Positions 26,966 to 35,936 of a stretch of DNA of 64,000 nucleotides are shown here, one piece after another; positions within the stretch are counted from its first letter, which is position 1, and each line of letters begins with the position of its first letter. Under the pieces are notes generated by a model, which worked only from the letters and a program-made list of their open reading frames with translations, was not told the DNA's origin and made no database searches. The position numbers were made by a program, and so were the translations under genes. This DNA is from Celeribacter sp. PS-C1 (lineage in GTDB: Bacteria; Pseudomonadota; Alphaproteobacteria; Rhodobacterales; Rhodobacteraceae), in the NCBI RefSeq assembly GCF_019429625.1, contig NZ_JAHXRW010000011.1, positions 57,255 through 121,254 of the forward strand, given 5' to 3'.

Positions 26966-28441
26966 TTAGGCCCAGTCGCGGCAGACGTATTTTACGTCCA
27001 TGAATTCCTGCATCCCCATCCGCGCGCCTTCGCGGCCAAGACCCGATTGCTTGACGCCGCCAAAGGGGATCGGCGCGCCGGTAACCTTGGTGCGATTGAC
27101 CGCCACCATGCCATACTGCAGCGCGCGCGACAGACGGTAGATGCGGCGCGGATCTTGGGAATGCACATAGGCCACGAGGCCGTATTCGCTGTCATTGGCG
27201 CGGGCGACGACCTCGTCTTCACTGTCGAAGGGCGTGATCGGCGCGACGGGACCAAAGGTTTCCTCATGCATGATCTTCGCCTCATCCGGCACGTCGGTGA
27301 GCACGGTCGGCTCAAAAAACAACGGCCCCAAATCGGAGACACCGCCCCCACAGGCCAGGTGAGCACCCTTGGCCAAGGCATCCTCAACATGCTCTTTCTG
27401 TTTGGCCACGGCGGAGGCGTTCATCAGGGGGCCGATGTCCGGATCCTCCATACCGGTACCAAGCGTCAGAGCCTTGGTCGCGGCGGTGAATTTTTCGCAA
27501 AAAGCCGCATAAACGGGACGCTCGACATAGATGCGATTGGCGCCGAGGCAATCCTGCCCTGAGGTCGCGAATTTAGCCTTGATCACCTCTTCGACGGCGC
27601 GGTCGAGATCGGCGCCCTTGAAGACGATCACCGGAGCATGGCCGCCCAGCTCAAGCACAAGCTTTTTCACCGTGTCCGCCGATTGGCGATAGAGCAGCCG
27701 CCCCACTTCGGTCGAACCGGTGAATGACAATGCGCGCACGCGGGCATCTTCGGTCCAGGGTTTGACCACAGTGGGCGCATGGCCCGTCACCACATTAAAG
27801 ACGCCTGCGGGCATGCCCGCGCGTTCGGCCAGTTCCGCAAGCGCCAGCGCCGAATAGGGCGTTTCATGCGAGGGATGCGCCACGACCGTGCACCCTGCCG
27901 CCAAGGCCGCCGCCGCTTTGCGGGTCAACATGGCGGAGGGAAAATTCCACGGCGTCACCAAGGCGACCACCCCCATCGGCTCATACCACAGCTCCATCTC
28001 CGCGTCGGGAAGATGTGAGGTAACGCCTTCGATGTTCGGTCTCTTGGCCTCTTCGGCGTAAAAATCCACGAAGGCCGCCGCATAATCGATTTCGCCGCGA
28101 GCTTCCGACAGGGGCTTGCCCTGTTCATAGACCATGATCCGCGCCAAATCTTCGCGCGCCTCCATGATCAACACATACCATCGGCGTAACACGGCGGCGC
28201 GCTCCTGTGGCAACAGCATCGCCCAGACCGAAAATGCTGCCTGAGCGGAATCGACGCATTCCTTGGCCTGCGTGGCGCTCAGCGCCGCAACATCGCCCAG
28301 ACGCGCCCCCGTCGCGGGATCGATCACGGCAAAGCTGTCCCCCGTTTCCCCCGAGGTCCATTTGCCGTTCACATAGGCGAAACCCCGCAAAAGGCGTTTG
28401 TCTTTGATGTCCGCGCGGGCGGAAATGGCTGTGCTACGCAT
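26966..28441 (-). CDS. doeC: Aspartate-semialdehyde dehydrogenase of ectoine catabolism (succinate-semialdehyde dehydrogenase family, DoeC/Ssd)
   Basis: A 491-residue aldehyde dehydrogenase of the GabD type. VTPWNFPSAMLTRKAAAALA, the Glu in LVLELGGHAPVIVF and the Cys in FATSGQDCLGANRIYVERPV are present. The ATG at 28441 follows a consensus AAAGGAGG. In ectoine degraders the enzyme at this position oxidises aspartate semialdehyde to aspartate, the last step. Alone it could not be told from succinate-semialdehyde dehydrogenase; the call rests on its place between asnC and doeD. Confidence 0.82.
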   Translation of the reverse strand: MRSTAISARADIKDKRLLRGFAYVNGKWTSGETGDSFAVIDPATGARLGDVAALSATQAKECVDSAQAAFSVWAMLLPQERAAVLRRWYVLIMEAREDLARIMVYEQGKPLSEARGEIDYAAAFVDFYAEEAKRPNIEGVTSHLPDAEMELWYEPMGVVALVTPWNFPSAMLTRKAAAALAAGCTVVAHPSHETPYSALALAELAERAGMPAGVFNVVTGHAPTVVKPWTEDARVRALSFTGSTEVGRLLYRQSADTVKKLVLELGGHAPVIVFKGADLDRAVEEVIKAKFATSGQDCLGANRIYVERPVYAAFCEKFTAATKALTLGTGMEDPDIGPLMNASAVAKQKEHVEDALAKGAHLACGGGVSDLGPLFFEPTVLTDVPDEAKIMHEETFGPVAPITPFDSEDEVVARANDSEYGLVAYVHSQDPRRIYRLSRALQYGMVAVNRTKVTGAPIPFGGVKQSGLGREGARMGMQEFMDVKYVCRDWA

Positions 28442-28562
28442 GAGGCCTCCTTTCCCGCCCAATGTGACGGGACGCGGCAGAAGGAGAGACCAAATTGACG
28501 CCTCTTAGCTACAAATCGGCCTGACGATCGAGACTTCGCAGTCCGTTTGGACTGGCACTCAG

Positions 28563-29048
28563 TTAGCCGTCTGTATCAAAGAACAGCCCAAGCGGGGGCG
28601 GACCGCCGCCTTTGACCTGTTTCGTGACGATATAAGTGAAATACCGCGCGATCCCGATGCGGGCATCGAGCAGCGTGTCGATCAGCCGCTGATAGGCGTC
28701 CACATCGCGCGTGACGATCTGCAACAAATAATCAAAGCCCCCGCCCAGCGCCCAACAGGCAACGATTTCCTCATGCGCCTGAAGAGAGGCCTCGAAGGTT
28801 TGAAACGACGCTTGCGTGTGGTCAGCCAGCTCGGCCGCCACAAAGACCGTCACAGAGGGCCCAAGTTTGCGCAGGTTGATCTCGGCGCGATAGCCCTCAA
28901 TCAGCCCGGCTTTTTCGAGCTTTTTCAACCGCTCCCAAGCGGGAGTCGGCGACAGGCCGATCTTGTCGGCGAGGGCAGATTTGGAAATCCGGCCTTCCTG
29001 CGCAAGAACACGCAGAATATCGAAATCGCGGGCGTCAAGTTTGATCAT
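28563..29048 (-). CDS. asnC: Lrp/AsnC-family regulator of the ectoine cluster (DoeX/AsnC)
   Basis: A 161-residue protein with an N-terminal helix-turn-helix (ILRVLAQEGRISKSALADKI, then LSPTPAWERLKKLEKAGLIE) and a C-terminal RAM domain. An Lrp/AsnC gene occupies the same place in other ectoine-utilisation clusters (DoeX in Halomonas, asnC in Ruegeria), where it acts as an activator together with EnuR. It lies 9 bases after eutC and 121 before doeC. Confidence 0.88.
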   Translation of the reverse strand: MIKLDARDFDILRVLAQEGRISKSALADKIGLSPTPAWERLKKLEKAGLIEGYRAEINLRKLGPSVTVFVAAELADHTQASFQTFEASLQAHEEIVACWALGGGFDYLLQIVTRDVDAYQRLIDTLLDARIGIARYFTYIVTKQVKGGGPPPLGLFFDTDG

Positions 29049-29057
29049 GGCGTCAGG

Positions 29058-30035
29058 CTACGTTGAAATCACCGTGCCTGCATCCCCCAATCGGGAAAAC
29101 ACATGGCTGGCGATGGCTGTGTCCTGAACGCCCGTTCCGGTGAGATCGCAGATCGTGATCTGGGTCGGGTCGCTGCGCCCCGCCGCCTGCCCCGTGATGA
29201 TCTGGCCCAGCTCCGGCGGTGTTGGCCGCATCAGCCCGATCTCCCGCGCGGCGCGCAACTCGCCCAGCGCCTCGCATTGGCTCACCCGGTCACAGACATA
29301 AAGAGAAGCGGCATCGAGCGCATAGGGATCAATCTCGGATTTGCCCGCCTGATCCGACCCCATTGCAGTAATGTGCAACCCGTCATGGAGCATGTCGGCG
29401 GCGATCAGCGGCGTCGTCGCGGGCGTCGTCGTAACAACAAGCTGGCTCTGCCCGACCAAGGCGGCAATGTCCGACATCACCTCAACCTCCGCGCCGGTCG
29501 CCACGGCAATATCGGCGGCGCAAATCGCAGCCTTCTCCGGATCTCGCCCCCAGATGAGACAGCGCTTGAACGGGCGCACCAGATGGGCCGCTTCCATCTG
29601 CAACCGCGCCTGCACGCCGGTGCCGATGACGCCCGCCGTTTCGACCTCTGGCGCAAGATGGCGCGCGGCGACGGCCCCTGCGGCGGCGGTGCGCAGATCG
29701 GTCAGATAGCCGTTGTCGAGAAACACCGCCTGCACGAGACCGGTTTGGGCAGACAGCAGGATCATGAGACCGTTGAGCGACGGCAAACCCAGCTTCGGAT
29801 TATCGAAGAACCCCGGCGAGACTTTCAAGGCAAACCCATCGACCCCGGGCACATAGGCGGTTTTCACATCGACCTCGCCATGATGTTCCTCGATCGCCAT
29901 GGACAGAACCGGCGGCATGACCACGCCGCCCCCGGCCAAGGCGCGGAACCCGTTCTCAATCACGTCGATGGTCTCCAGATCGAGCCTCACCACAGCGCGC
30001 AACTCGCTTTCTGTCAGGATGCGAATGTCAGCCAT
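29058..30035 (-). CDS. eutC: Ectoine-utilisation cyclodeaminase EutC
   Basis: A 325-residue ornithine cyclodeaminase/mu-crystallin family protein. It shows GFALKVSPGFFDNPKLGLPS, the LTDLRTAAAGAVAARHLA helix and the NAD-binding GVIGTGVQARLQMEA. The family includes EutC of ectoine/hydroxyectoine clusters, whose exact reaction is not settled; involvement in converting hydroxyectoine-derived intermediates has been proposed. It overlaps eutB by 8 bases, so the two are translated as a pair. Confidence 0.87.
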   Translation of the reverse strand: MADIRILTESELRAVVRLDLETIDVIENGFRALAGGGVVMPPVLSMAIEEHHGEVDVKTAYVPGVDGFALKVSPGFFDNPKLGLPSLNGLMILLSAQTGLVQAVFLDNGYLTDLRTAAAGAVAARHLAPEVETAGVIGTGVQARLQMEAAHLVRPFKRCLIWGRDPEKAAICAADIAVATGAEVEVMSDIAALVGQSQLVVTTTPATTPLIAADMLHDGLHITAMGSDQAGKSEIDPYALDAASLYVCDRVSQCEALGELRAAREIGLMRPTPPELGQIITGQAAGRSDPTQITICDLTGTGVQDTAIASHVFSRLGDAGTVIST

Positions 30036-31026
30036 AGGGAAGTCCTTTCACAGTCAGATCTCCGAGGGTGACGCCCTGTCCGGTGATCACCTGGGTGAAT
30101 TGCGCCATATCGACGTTGCGTCCGGTGAGCACCGTGCCCATCTGCGGGCTGGGCGTCACCTTGCCCGCCATGAGGGCCGCGAGACCGACGACAGAGGCGC
30201 CTTCGGCGACCATCCGATCCTCATGATAGAGCGCCTGCATTGCGACATAGATTTCGGTTTCGGTGACCAGAACCACCTCATCCAGAAGGTCTCGACACAG
30301 CCGGAAGGAGTGTCGGTTCTCTAGACCGATCCCGCCACCCAAACTGTCTGCGAGGCTGGGCACTTCTTCAACCTCGACAGGCCGCCCCGCCCGCATCGAC
30401 GCGGCCATCGCAGCACCGCGGTCCATCGACACGCCGATCAGGCGCATATCTGGAGAGAGCGCCCGCGCCGCAACCGCCATGCCGGCAGCCAAACCACCAC
30501 CGGAGAGCGGGATCAAAAGCGCATCCAATTCCGGACATGCGGCCAGCATCTCGAGCGCGATGGTCCCCTGCCCCGCAATCACATGCGGGTCGTCGAAGGG
30601 CGAAATATCGATCAAACCCTCCTCTGCGGAAAGACGGGCGGCTTCGATCTGGGCGTCGTCTTGTGAGCGCCCGTAGATGTGCACCTCCGCGCCCAGCGCC
30701 CTGATGCCGTCGACCTTCGCCTTCGGCACCAGCTCTGACATACAGATCACCGACCGCAGTCCCCGCGCCGCCGCAGCATAAGCCACGGCGCGGCCGTGAT
30801 TGCCGGTGGAACAACAAGTCACCCCCGGCACCCCCTCTGGCAAGTGCGATATTGCATTCAGGGCGCCACGCAGTTTGAAGGCCCCCATCGGCTGACAGGT
30901 CTCAAGTTTGAGCCAGAGCGCTCCGCCGTTCCGCCCGAAAACCGTCGACGGCACCAACGATGGCACAAGCGGCGTCGCATCCGCGACACCGTGGATCGCA
31001 CGCGCCGCCGCCAGAATGTCTTTCAT
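30028..31026 (-). CDS. eutB: Hydroxyectoine-utilisation dehydratase EutB (threonine dehydratase-like)
   Basis: A 332-residue fold-type II PLP enzyme. The PLP Lys is in LETCQPMGAFKLRGALNAI, the phosphate-binding Asn-His loop in CCSTGNHGRAVAYAAAARG and the Gly-rich loop in LIPLSGGGLAAGMAV. Threonine dehydratase-like EutB is proposed to dehydrate hydroxylated intermediates so that hydroxyectoine enters the ectoine route. Starts at 31050 (GTG) or 31035 are also possible; 31026 best fits the family N-terminus (MKDILAAARAIHG). It heads the minus arm, divergent from doeA. Confidence 0.85.
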   Translation of the reverse strand: MKDILAAARAIHGVADATPLVPSLVPSTVFGRNGGALWLKLETCQPMGAFKLRGALNAISHLPEGVPGVTCCSTGNHGRAVAYAAAARGLRSVICMSELVPKAKVDGIRALGAEVHIYGRSQDDAQIEAARLSAEEGLIDISPFDDPHVIAGQGTIALEMLAACPELDALLIPLSGGGLAAGMAVAARALSPDMRLIGVSMDRGAAMAASMRAGRPVEVEEVPSLADSLGGGIGLENRHSFRLCRDLLDEVVLVTETEIYVAMQALYHEDRMVAEGASVVGLAALMAGKVTPSPQMGTVLTGRNVDMAQFTQVITGQGVTLGDLTVKGLPYG

Positions 31027-31155
31027 CACGACCATGGGAGCGTCACGCACGCAATGCGCCTGATCAAAGTCGCATCATTCTGGCAGGTCCAGACAGGTTT
31101 CACGGCAGGCTCCGATTGATTTTGATTGACGGAAAGATGGCAGTCGCCTCAATGA

Positions 31156-31163
31156 TGTATACA
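31156..31163. promoter_or_regulatory. Palindrome in the eutB-doeA divergent region (candidate GntR site)
   Basis: TGTATACA is a perfect 8-bp palindrome midway between the divergent eutB and doeA starts. GntR/FCD repressors often bind short palindromes with a TATA-like centre, and a gntR gene lies in the plus arm. A short site of this kind can also arise by chance. No clear -35/-10 pair was found in 31051-31243. Confidence 0.3.
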
Positions 31164-31282
31164 ACACCAAGTGAATCACCTGAGTGTCAAGCCAATCACC
31201 CGCCGAAATCTGATCTTATCGTCTGATTTCACGGAAAACCTACATGCAGACGCGCAAGTTGTGCACAAGATGTGAGAAAACC

Positions 31283-32467
31283 ATGCCCATCGAGAACGCC
31301 CCTTTCTCTCAAGCCGAATATGACCGCCGCATCCGCCTGACCCGTGAGTCCATGGCAGAGGTCGGGATCGACGTCCTGTTCGTCACCAATCCTTCGAACC
31401 AGAACTGGCTTACGGGCTATGACGGTTGGTCGTTTTACGTCCATCAGGGCGTCATCCTGCCGATGGACGGCGACCCGATTTGGTGGGGCCGAATGCAGGA
31501 CGCCAATGGCGCCAAGCGCACTGTGTGGATGCAGGACGACAAGATCCTGTATTACGCCGACCGCTATATTCAGGCGACGGATATTCACCCGATGGAAGAT
31601 CTCGCCTCGCACCTGCGCATCATGGGCTATGGCGACAAACGCATCGGCATCGAGATGGAGACCTATTACTTCACCGCCCGCGCCTTTGCCGTCTTGGCGG
31701 AAGGGTTGCCGGAGGCCGAGATGGTCGACGCCTCATCTTTGGTGAACTGGAACCGGCTGATCAAATCCTCCGAAGAGCTGGGCTTCATGCGCCGCGCCGC
31801 GCGGATTTCCGAACTCGTGATCGAACGCGCCATGGAGATCGCCGAACCCGGCATGCGCAAACACGACCTCGTGGGCGAGCTGTTCAAAACCTCGGTGCAG
31901 GGCGAGGACGACAGCTGGGGCGACTACCCGGCCATCGTGCCGCTTTTGCCGTCAGGCGAAGACGCCTCCGCACCGCATCTGACGTGGAATGGCGAGGCAT
32001 TGAAAAAGGGCGAGGCAACCTTCATCGAGCAATCCGGCTGCTATCGCCGCTACCACGCGCCGCTGTGCCGGACGATTTTCTTTGGCAAACCGCCGAGCTT
32101 CATGACCGACGCTGCCGAGGCCCTGACCGAGGGGCTCAACGCCGGGATCGAAGTCGCACGCGCCGGCAATCGCGCCTGTGACATCGCGCGCGCTTTGGAC
32201 GCAGAACTGATCAAGGTGGGGATCGAACGCCCGAACCGTTGCGGCTATGCGGTCGGCCTCTCTTACCCGCCGGATTGGGGCGAGCATACCGTGTCCCTGC
32301 GCGCCTTTGACGAGACCGTTTTGGAACCCGGTATGACGTTTCACTTTATGCCGGGGCTATGGATGGATGGCTGGGGCATGGAGACCACAGAGACCATCCT
32401 GATCCGCGAAGACGGTCCGGCGGAGACGCTCTGCAACGTGCCGCGCAAACTCTATGTGAAGGACTGA
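31283..32467 (+). CDS. doeA: Ectoine hydrolase DoeA/EutD (M24 peptidase family)
   Basis: A 394-residue creatinase/aminopeptidase P-fold protein starting MPIENAPFSQAEYDRRIRLT; an in-frame ATG at 31244 is an alternative. The N-terminal domain has VLFVTNPSNQNWLTGYDGWS. The C-terminal pita-bread domain ends in EPGMTFHFMPGLWMDGWGME, as in ectoine hydrolases. DoeA opens the ectoine ring to N-alpha-acetyl-2,4-diaminobutyrate. The full metal-ligand set of M24 peptidases is not obvious, which is usual for this subgroup. The next gene follows after 2 bases. Confidence 0.88.
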   Translation: MPIENAPFSQAEYDRRIRLTRESMAEVGIDVLFVTNPSNQNWLTGYDGWSFYVHQGVILPMDGDPIWWGRMQDANGAKRTVWMQDDKILYYADRYIQATDIHPMEDLASHLRIMGYGDKRIGIEMETYYFTARAFAVLAEGLPEAEMVDASSLVNWNRLIKSSEELGFMRRAARISELVIERAMEIAEPGMRKHDLVGELFKTSVQGEDDSWGDYPAIVPLLPSGEDASAPHLTWNGEALKKGEATFIEQSGCYRRYHAPLCRTIFFGKPPSFMTDAAEALTEGLNAGIEVARAGNRACDIARALDAELIKVGIERPNRCGYAVGLSYPPDWGEHTVSLRAFDETVLEPGMTFHFMPGLWMDGWGMETTETILIREDGPAETLCNVPRKLYVKD

Positions 32468-32469
32468 CC

Positions 32470-33630
32470 ATGTCCGACCTTGCGCGGTGCCGCGACATTC
32501 TGGGCGATCTGATTGCCTTCCCGACCGTGTCCTGTGATAGCAACCTCGCCGCGATCTCCTATATTGCTGAGCGCCTGAATGATGTGGGCGCGCGCGTCGA
32601 GGTTTTGCACGACGCCAGCGGGCAGAAAGCCAACCTCTTTGCCACACTCGGCCCCGAGCGCGCGGGCGGTTTGGTCCTGTCCGGACACACCGATGTGGTG
32701 CCGGTCGAGGACCAGCCCTGGACCAGCGATCCGTTTCGGATGGTGGAGCGGGACGGCAGGCTTTTCGGGCGCGGCACCTGCGACATGAAGGGCTTTATCG
32801 CAACCTGCCTGACAACGCTCGACCATCTCAAAGCGGCAGCAAAAGAGCGCCCGATCCATTTCGCCTTCACCCATGACGAGGAGGTCGGCTGTCTCGGTGC
32901 ACGCGATCTCGTCGAAGTTTTGCGCGCACGTGAGTTGCGCCCCGCTATGGCCTTGATCGGGGAGCCGACAGAAATGCGGGTGATTGAGGGGCACAAGGGC
33001 TGCTGTGAATATACCGTCACCTTCACGGGGGCGGAGGGTCATGGCTCGGCACCCGAAAAGGGCGTGAACGCGGTGGAATATGCGGCGCGCTATATCAATC
33101 GGTTGCTGGAGCTGCGTCAGTCTCTGATCGACCGCTGCCCGCCGGGATCGCGGTTCGATCCGCCCTACACGACGATCAACATCGGCGGCCTCAAAGGCGG
33201 CCATGCGCATAATGTCATCGCGGGCAAAGCCACGCTGGAGTGGGAAATGCGGCCCGTCGTGCAAGGCGACATGGACTTTGTCAAAGGTGAGATTGCGACC
33301 TATGTCGGCGACGTGCTTTTGCCCGAAATGCGCCGGGTCGCAGCACAGGCCGAGATCGCGACCGAGGTGATCGGCGAAGTGGCCGGATTGATGCCGATGG
33401 ACGAGAACGCCGCCCGCGATCTGGTGTTTCGTCTGACGGGCGCGAACAGCGCCGATGTGGTGCCGTTTGGGACCGAAGCCGGGCTGTTTCAGGAGATCGG
33501 CATGCAAGCGGTGATTTGCGGCCCGGGCTCCATTGACCAGGCGCATAAGCCGGACGAATATATCGCGCTGGATCAGCTCAGCCAGTCCTTGGCCATGCTG
33601 GAGCGATTGGGAGAAAGTTACGGTGGGTGA
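32470..33630 (+). CDS. ArgE-type M20 deacetylase, likely N-acetyl-diaminobutyrate deacetylase
   Basis: A 386-residue M20 metallohydrolase. The zinc ligands sit in LVLSGHTDVVPVEDQPW and GRGTCDMKGFIATCL, and the catalytic Glu pair in FAFTHDEEVGCLGARDL; GEPTEMRVIEGHKG opens the lid domain. It resembles acetylornithine deacetylase. The gene begins 2 bases after doeA, the place where DoeB (EutE), an unrelated AspA/AstE-family deacetylase, is normally encoded. It therefore most likely removes the acetyl group from the DoeA product, giving 2,4-diaminobutyrate; a true arginine-pathway role is the alternative. Confidence 0.85.
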   Translation: MSDLARCRDILGDLIAFPTVSCDSNLAAISYIAERLNDVGARVEVLHDASGQKANLFATLGPERAGGLVLSGHTDVVPVEDQPWTSDPFRMVERDGRLFGRGTCDMKGFIATCLTTLDHLKAAAKERPIHFAFTHDEEVGCLGARDLVEVLRARELRPAMALIGEPTEMRVIEGHKGCCEYTVTFTGAEGHGSAPEKGVNAVEYAARYINRLLELRQSLIDRCPPGSRFDPPYTTINIGGLKGGHAHNVIAGKATLEWEMRPVVQGDMDFVKGEIATYVGDVLLPEMRRVAAQAEIATEVIGEVAGLMPMDENAARDLVFRLTGANSADVVPFGTEAGLFQEIGMQAVICGPGSIDQAHKPDEYIALDQLSQSLAMLERLGESYGG

Positions 33631-34309
33631 GACGCTAAGCGAGGCCTCAATCTCCGAGGAGCCGCGGAACGCGCGGCAGCGACTGGACCGGATACATGAC
33701 GAGATCCGCAGCCGCATTTGCCTTTTGGAATATCCGCCGGGGATGAAACTTTCCGAGGTAGAGTTGGCCGAGGAATTCGGCATGTCGCGCACGCCGCTGC
33801 GCCGGGTTCTGGCCCGCCTCGAAGACGAGGGTCTCGTGACATCTGTCCACGGCGTCGGCACCATGGTCACCGACGTGGACATGGCGGAGCTGGCGCAGGT
33901 TTACCGTCTGCGCAAGGAGTTGGTGTTGCTACAAACCTCGCTCGACACTGTGCCTCCAACGCCGGACTTCATCGCTCGGATCGACGCCATTTTGACGCGC
34001 GCCTTGGCGCTCAAATCCACCCCTTCGGCCAAGGCGTTTTCAAAGCTCGACCGGGATATGTTTCTGACACTTCTGGAGCTGACCGCCAATGTGCCGCTGC
34101 GCACCATGTCCGAGCGGCTCTATTTCCGCACCACGCGCATTTGGCTGCAACAGGTGACGGCCTCACAGATCGATCTGATGCAGGAGATCGAAATTTACGC
34201 CCGCGAGGTGCAGGACATTCTCGACGCGCTCAAGCTGGGCGATCTCGATGCGGTGGGACATTTGCGGCGCGGGCATATCTCGCTCAGTTTCGCACGGATG
34301 CAGGGGTGA
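33623..34309 (+). CDS. GntR-family transcriptional regulator
   Basis: A 228-residue protein. The GTG at 33623 follows GGGAGAAAG and overlaps the deacetylase stop by 8 bases; the frame upstream is antisense-free but has no support. The winged helix (RLDRIHDEIRSRICLLEYPP, then LAEEFGMSRTPLRRVLARLE) is followed by a short helical FCD-like domain. It belongs to the doeA transcription unit. GntR genes are not part of the best-known Ruegeria ectoine cluster, so this may be an extra input, perhaps sensing an acylated intermediate. Confidence 0.85.
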   Translation: MGETLSEASISEEPRNARQRLDRIHDEIRSRICLLEYPPGMKLSEVELAEEFGMSRTPLRRVLARLEDEGLVTSVHGVGTMVTDVDMAELAQVYRLRKELVLLQTSLDTVPPTPDFIARIDAILTRALALKSTPSAKAFSKLDRDMFLTLLELTANVPLRTMSERLYFRTTRIWLQQVTASQIDLMQEIEIYAREVQDILDALKLGDLDAVGHLRRGHISLSFARMQG

Positions 34310-34373
34310 CACGGGCCGGTCGGGACAATCGCCGATCTGGACAATCCTTTGGACCTGAGCAACGGTAGCGCCC

Positions 34374-35738
34374 ATGTCGCACTGGCCCCTTACCCCCGAT
34401 GACATTTCCCGCCCCGCATATCGCAGCCTCGCGCAGGCGATTGCCGCCGCGATCAGTGCGGGAAGTTTGCGCGCGGGCGACCGCCTGCCCACGCACCGGA
34501 AACTGGCCTGGGATCTCGATGTTTCTGTCCAAACCGTCAGCCGCGCCTATGAAGAACTGATCCGTGCCGATCTGGTGGCGGGCGAGGTTGGACGCGGGAC
34601 ATTCGTCAACAGCCTGCCGCCCGAAACCTTAGAGACACCGTGGCACAGCGGCATGGCCCGACTGCCGCGCCATGATCTTTCGCTGTTGACGCCGGTCGCC
34701 TTGCCGCGCGCGAAACAGGCGTGGATCGAAAGTTTACACCGGCTCGCCGATCATGCGGATCACAGCGCCCTCCATGAACTGCGCCCGGAATTGACGGCGG
34801 CGCGTTATCTCGACATCGCCACCGATTGGCTCGCGCGCTGCGGATTGGTGGTGGGCGGACGGCGGGTGTTGATCACCAATGGCGTCACGCCCGCGATGTT
34901 TGTCGCTCTCTCCTCTGTCCTGACAGCCGGCGACATGATCGCGGCCGAGCCCCTGACCACGCACACGCTCATTCAGGCGGCGCGACATCTGAACTTGCAA
35001 GTGCAAGGCATCGAATGCGACGCGCGCGGGATGATCCCCGAAGCATTGAAAGATGCGGCAGAGACCTCAGCGGGGCAGATGAAAGCGGTGTTCCTCATGC
35101 CCTCAGGCGCCGCACCCAATCCGCAGATCATGGACAAAGAACGGCGCGAGGCCTTGGCCGAGGCAGCATTGGAGGCCGGGCTGATCCTGTTGGAAAGCGA
35201 CCCTCTGGGTCCCCTGCCCGCCCGCCGCCCGCCGCCGGTCGCAAGTTTTGCGCCGCGTCAGGCGTTCTACTTTACGGGGCTGACCAAATGTCTCGCGCCC
35301 GGCCTCAGGCTTGGGTTTCTGGTCATGCCGGAGGGGTTGTTCGAACATGCCACCAACCGGCATCTGTCAATTTCTTGGATGGCCACGCCGTTGATTGCGG
35401 AGATCGCGCGGGACTGGATCGACAACGGAAAAGCCGACAAGATTTTGGCCGACCACCGTGTCGAATTGGCGGCGCGCAACCGCCTGGCGCAATCCATTCT
35501 GGGGCCCCGATGTCAGGGCGGTCTTCACACTCTGCATCGCTGGCTCAGCCTGCCGCCCGACATGGACGAAGACAGTTTTATGGCCCGCGCCTTGGAACAA
35601 GATGTCGCCGTCGCGGCCGGGTCAGGCTTTGCCGTGTCGGATCAAAGCCCCGCTGTCCGGGTCAGCCTCGGCGCCGGAAGCCGCCGCGATTTGGAGCGCG
35701 CGCTGCGAGCACTCGCAGAAGTTGTGCCGGAGTTTTGA
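34374..35738 (+). CDS. enuR: MocR/GabR-type regulator EnuR of ectoine catabolism
   Basis: A 454-residue fusion of a GntR-type winged helix (RSLAQAIAAAISAGSLRAGD, LPTHRKLAWDLDVSVQTVSR, about 17-80) to an aminotransferase-like domain. The PLP Lys is about K305 in YFTGLTKCLAPGLRLGF. EnuR represses the ectoine genes until its PLP captures an ectoine-derived diaminobutyrate. It lies directly before uehABC, as in Ruegeria. Two GGACAATC repeats (34323-34330 and 34339-34346) precede its ATG. Confidence 0.9.
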   Translation: MSHWPLTPDDISRPAYRSLAQAIAAAISAGSLRAGDRLPTHRKLAWDLDVSVQTVSRAYEELIRADLVAGEVGRGTFVNSLPPETLETPWHSGMARLPRHDLSLLTPVALPRAKQAWIESLHRLADHADHSALHELRPELTAARYLDIATDWLARCGLVVGGRRVLITNGVTPAMFVALSSVLTAGDMIAAEPLTTHTLIQAARHLNLQVQGIECDARGMIPEALKDAAETSAGQMKAVFLMPSGAAPNPQIMDKERREALAEAALEAGLILLESDPLGPLPARRPPPVASFAPRQAFYFTGLTKCLAPGLRLGFLVMPEGLFEHATNRHLSISWMATPLIAEIARDWIDNGKADKILADHRVELAARNRLAQSILGPRCQGGLHTLHRWLSLPPDMDEDSFMARALEQDVAVAAGSGFAVSDQSPAVRVSLGAGSRRDLERALRALAEVVPEF

Positions 35739-35776
35739 TCTCCCACCTCCGTTCGCGGCCTTCTGGCCCCGCACAA

Positions 35777-35808
35777 ATTGTCATGGTTCAATATAAACAT
35801 TGACATGG
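35777..35808. promoter_or_regulatory. Direct repeat upstream of uehA, candidate EnuR operator
   Basis: ATTGTCATGG (35777-35786) and ATTGACATGG (35799-35808) match at 9 of 10 bases with a 22-bp period, about two helical turns, as expected for dimeric MocR regulators. The reverse complement of the ATTGTC core appears twice before enuR. A weak ribosome-binding site (GGGGA, 35922-35926) precedes uehA. Confidence 0.45.
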
Positions 35809-35936
35809 AAAACCCCTCCCGAAAGGTTTTGGGCAAGCCGTGTCTGCAGCCTTTGCAGACCTGATCGGCATGAAACCAAACCCTGACCCGGGCGATGCGC
35901 CTGCGTCGGGATAGTTAAAATGGGGATATATTTTAT

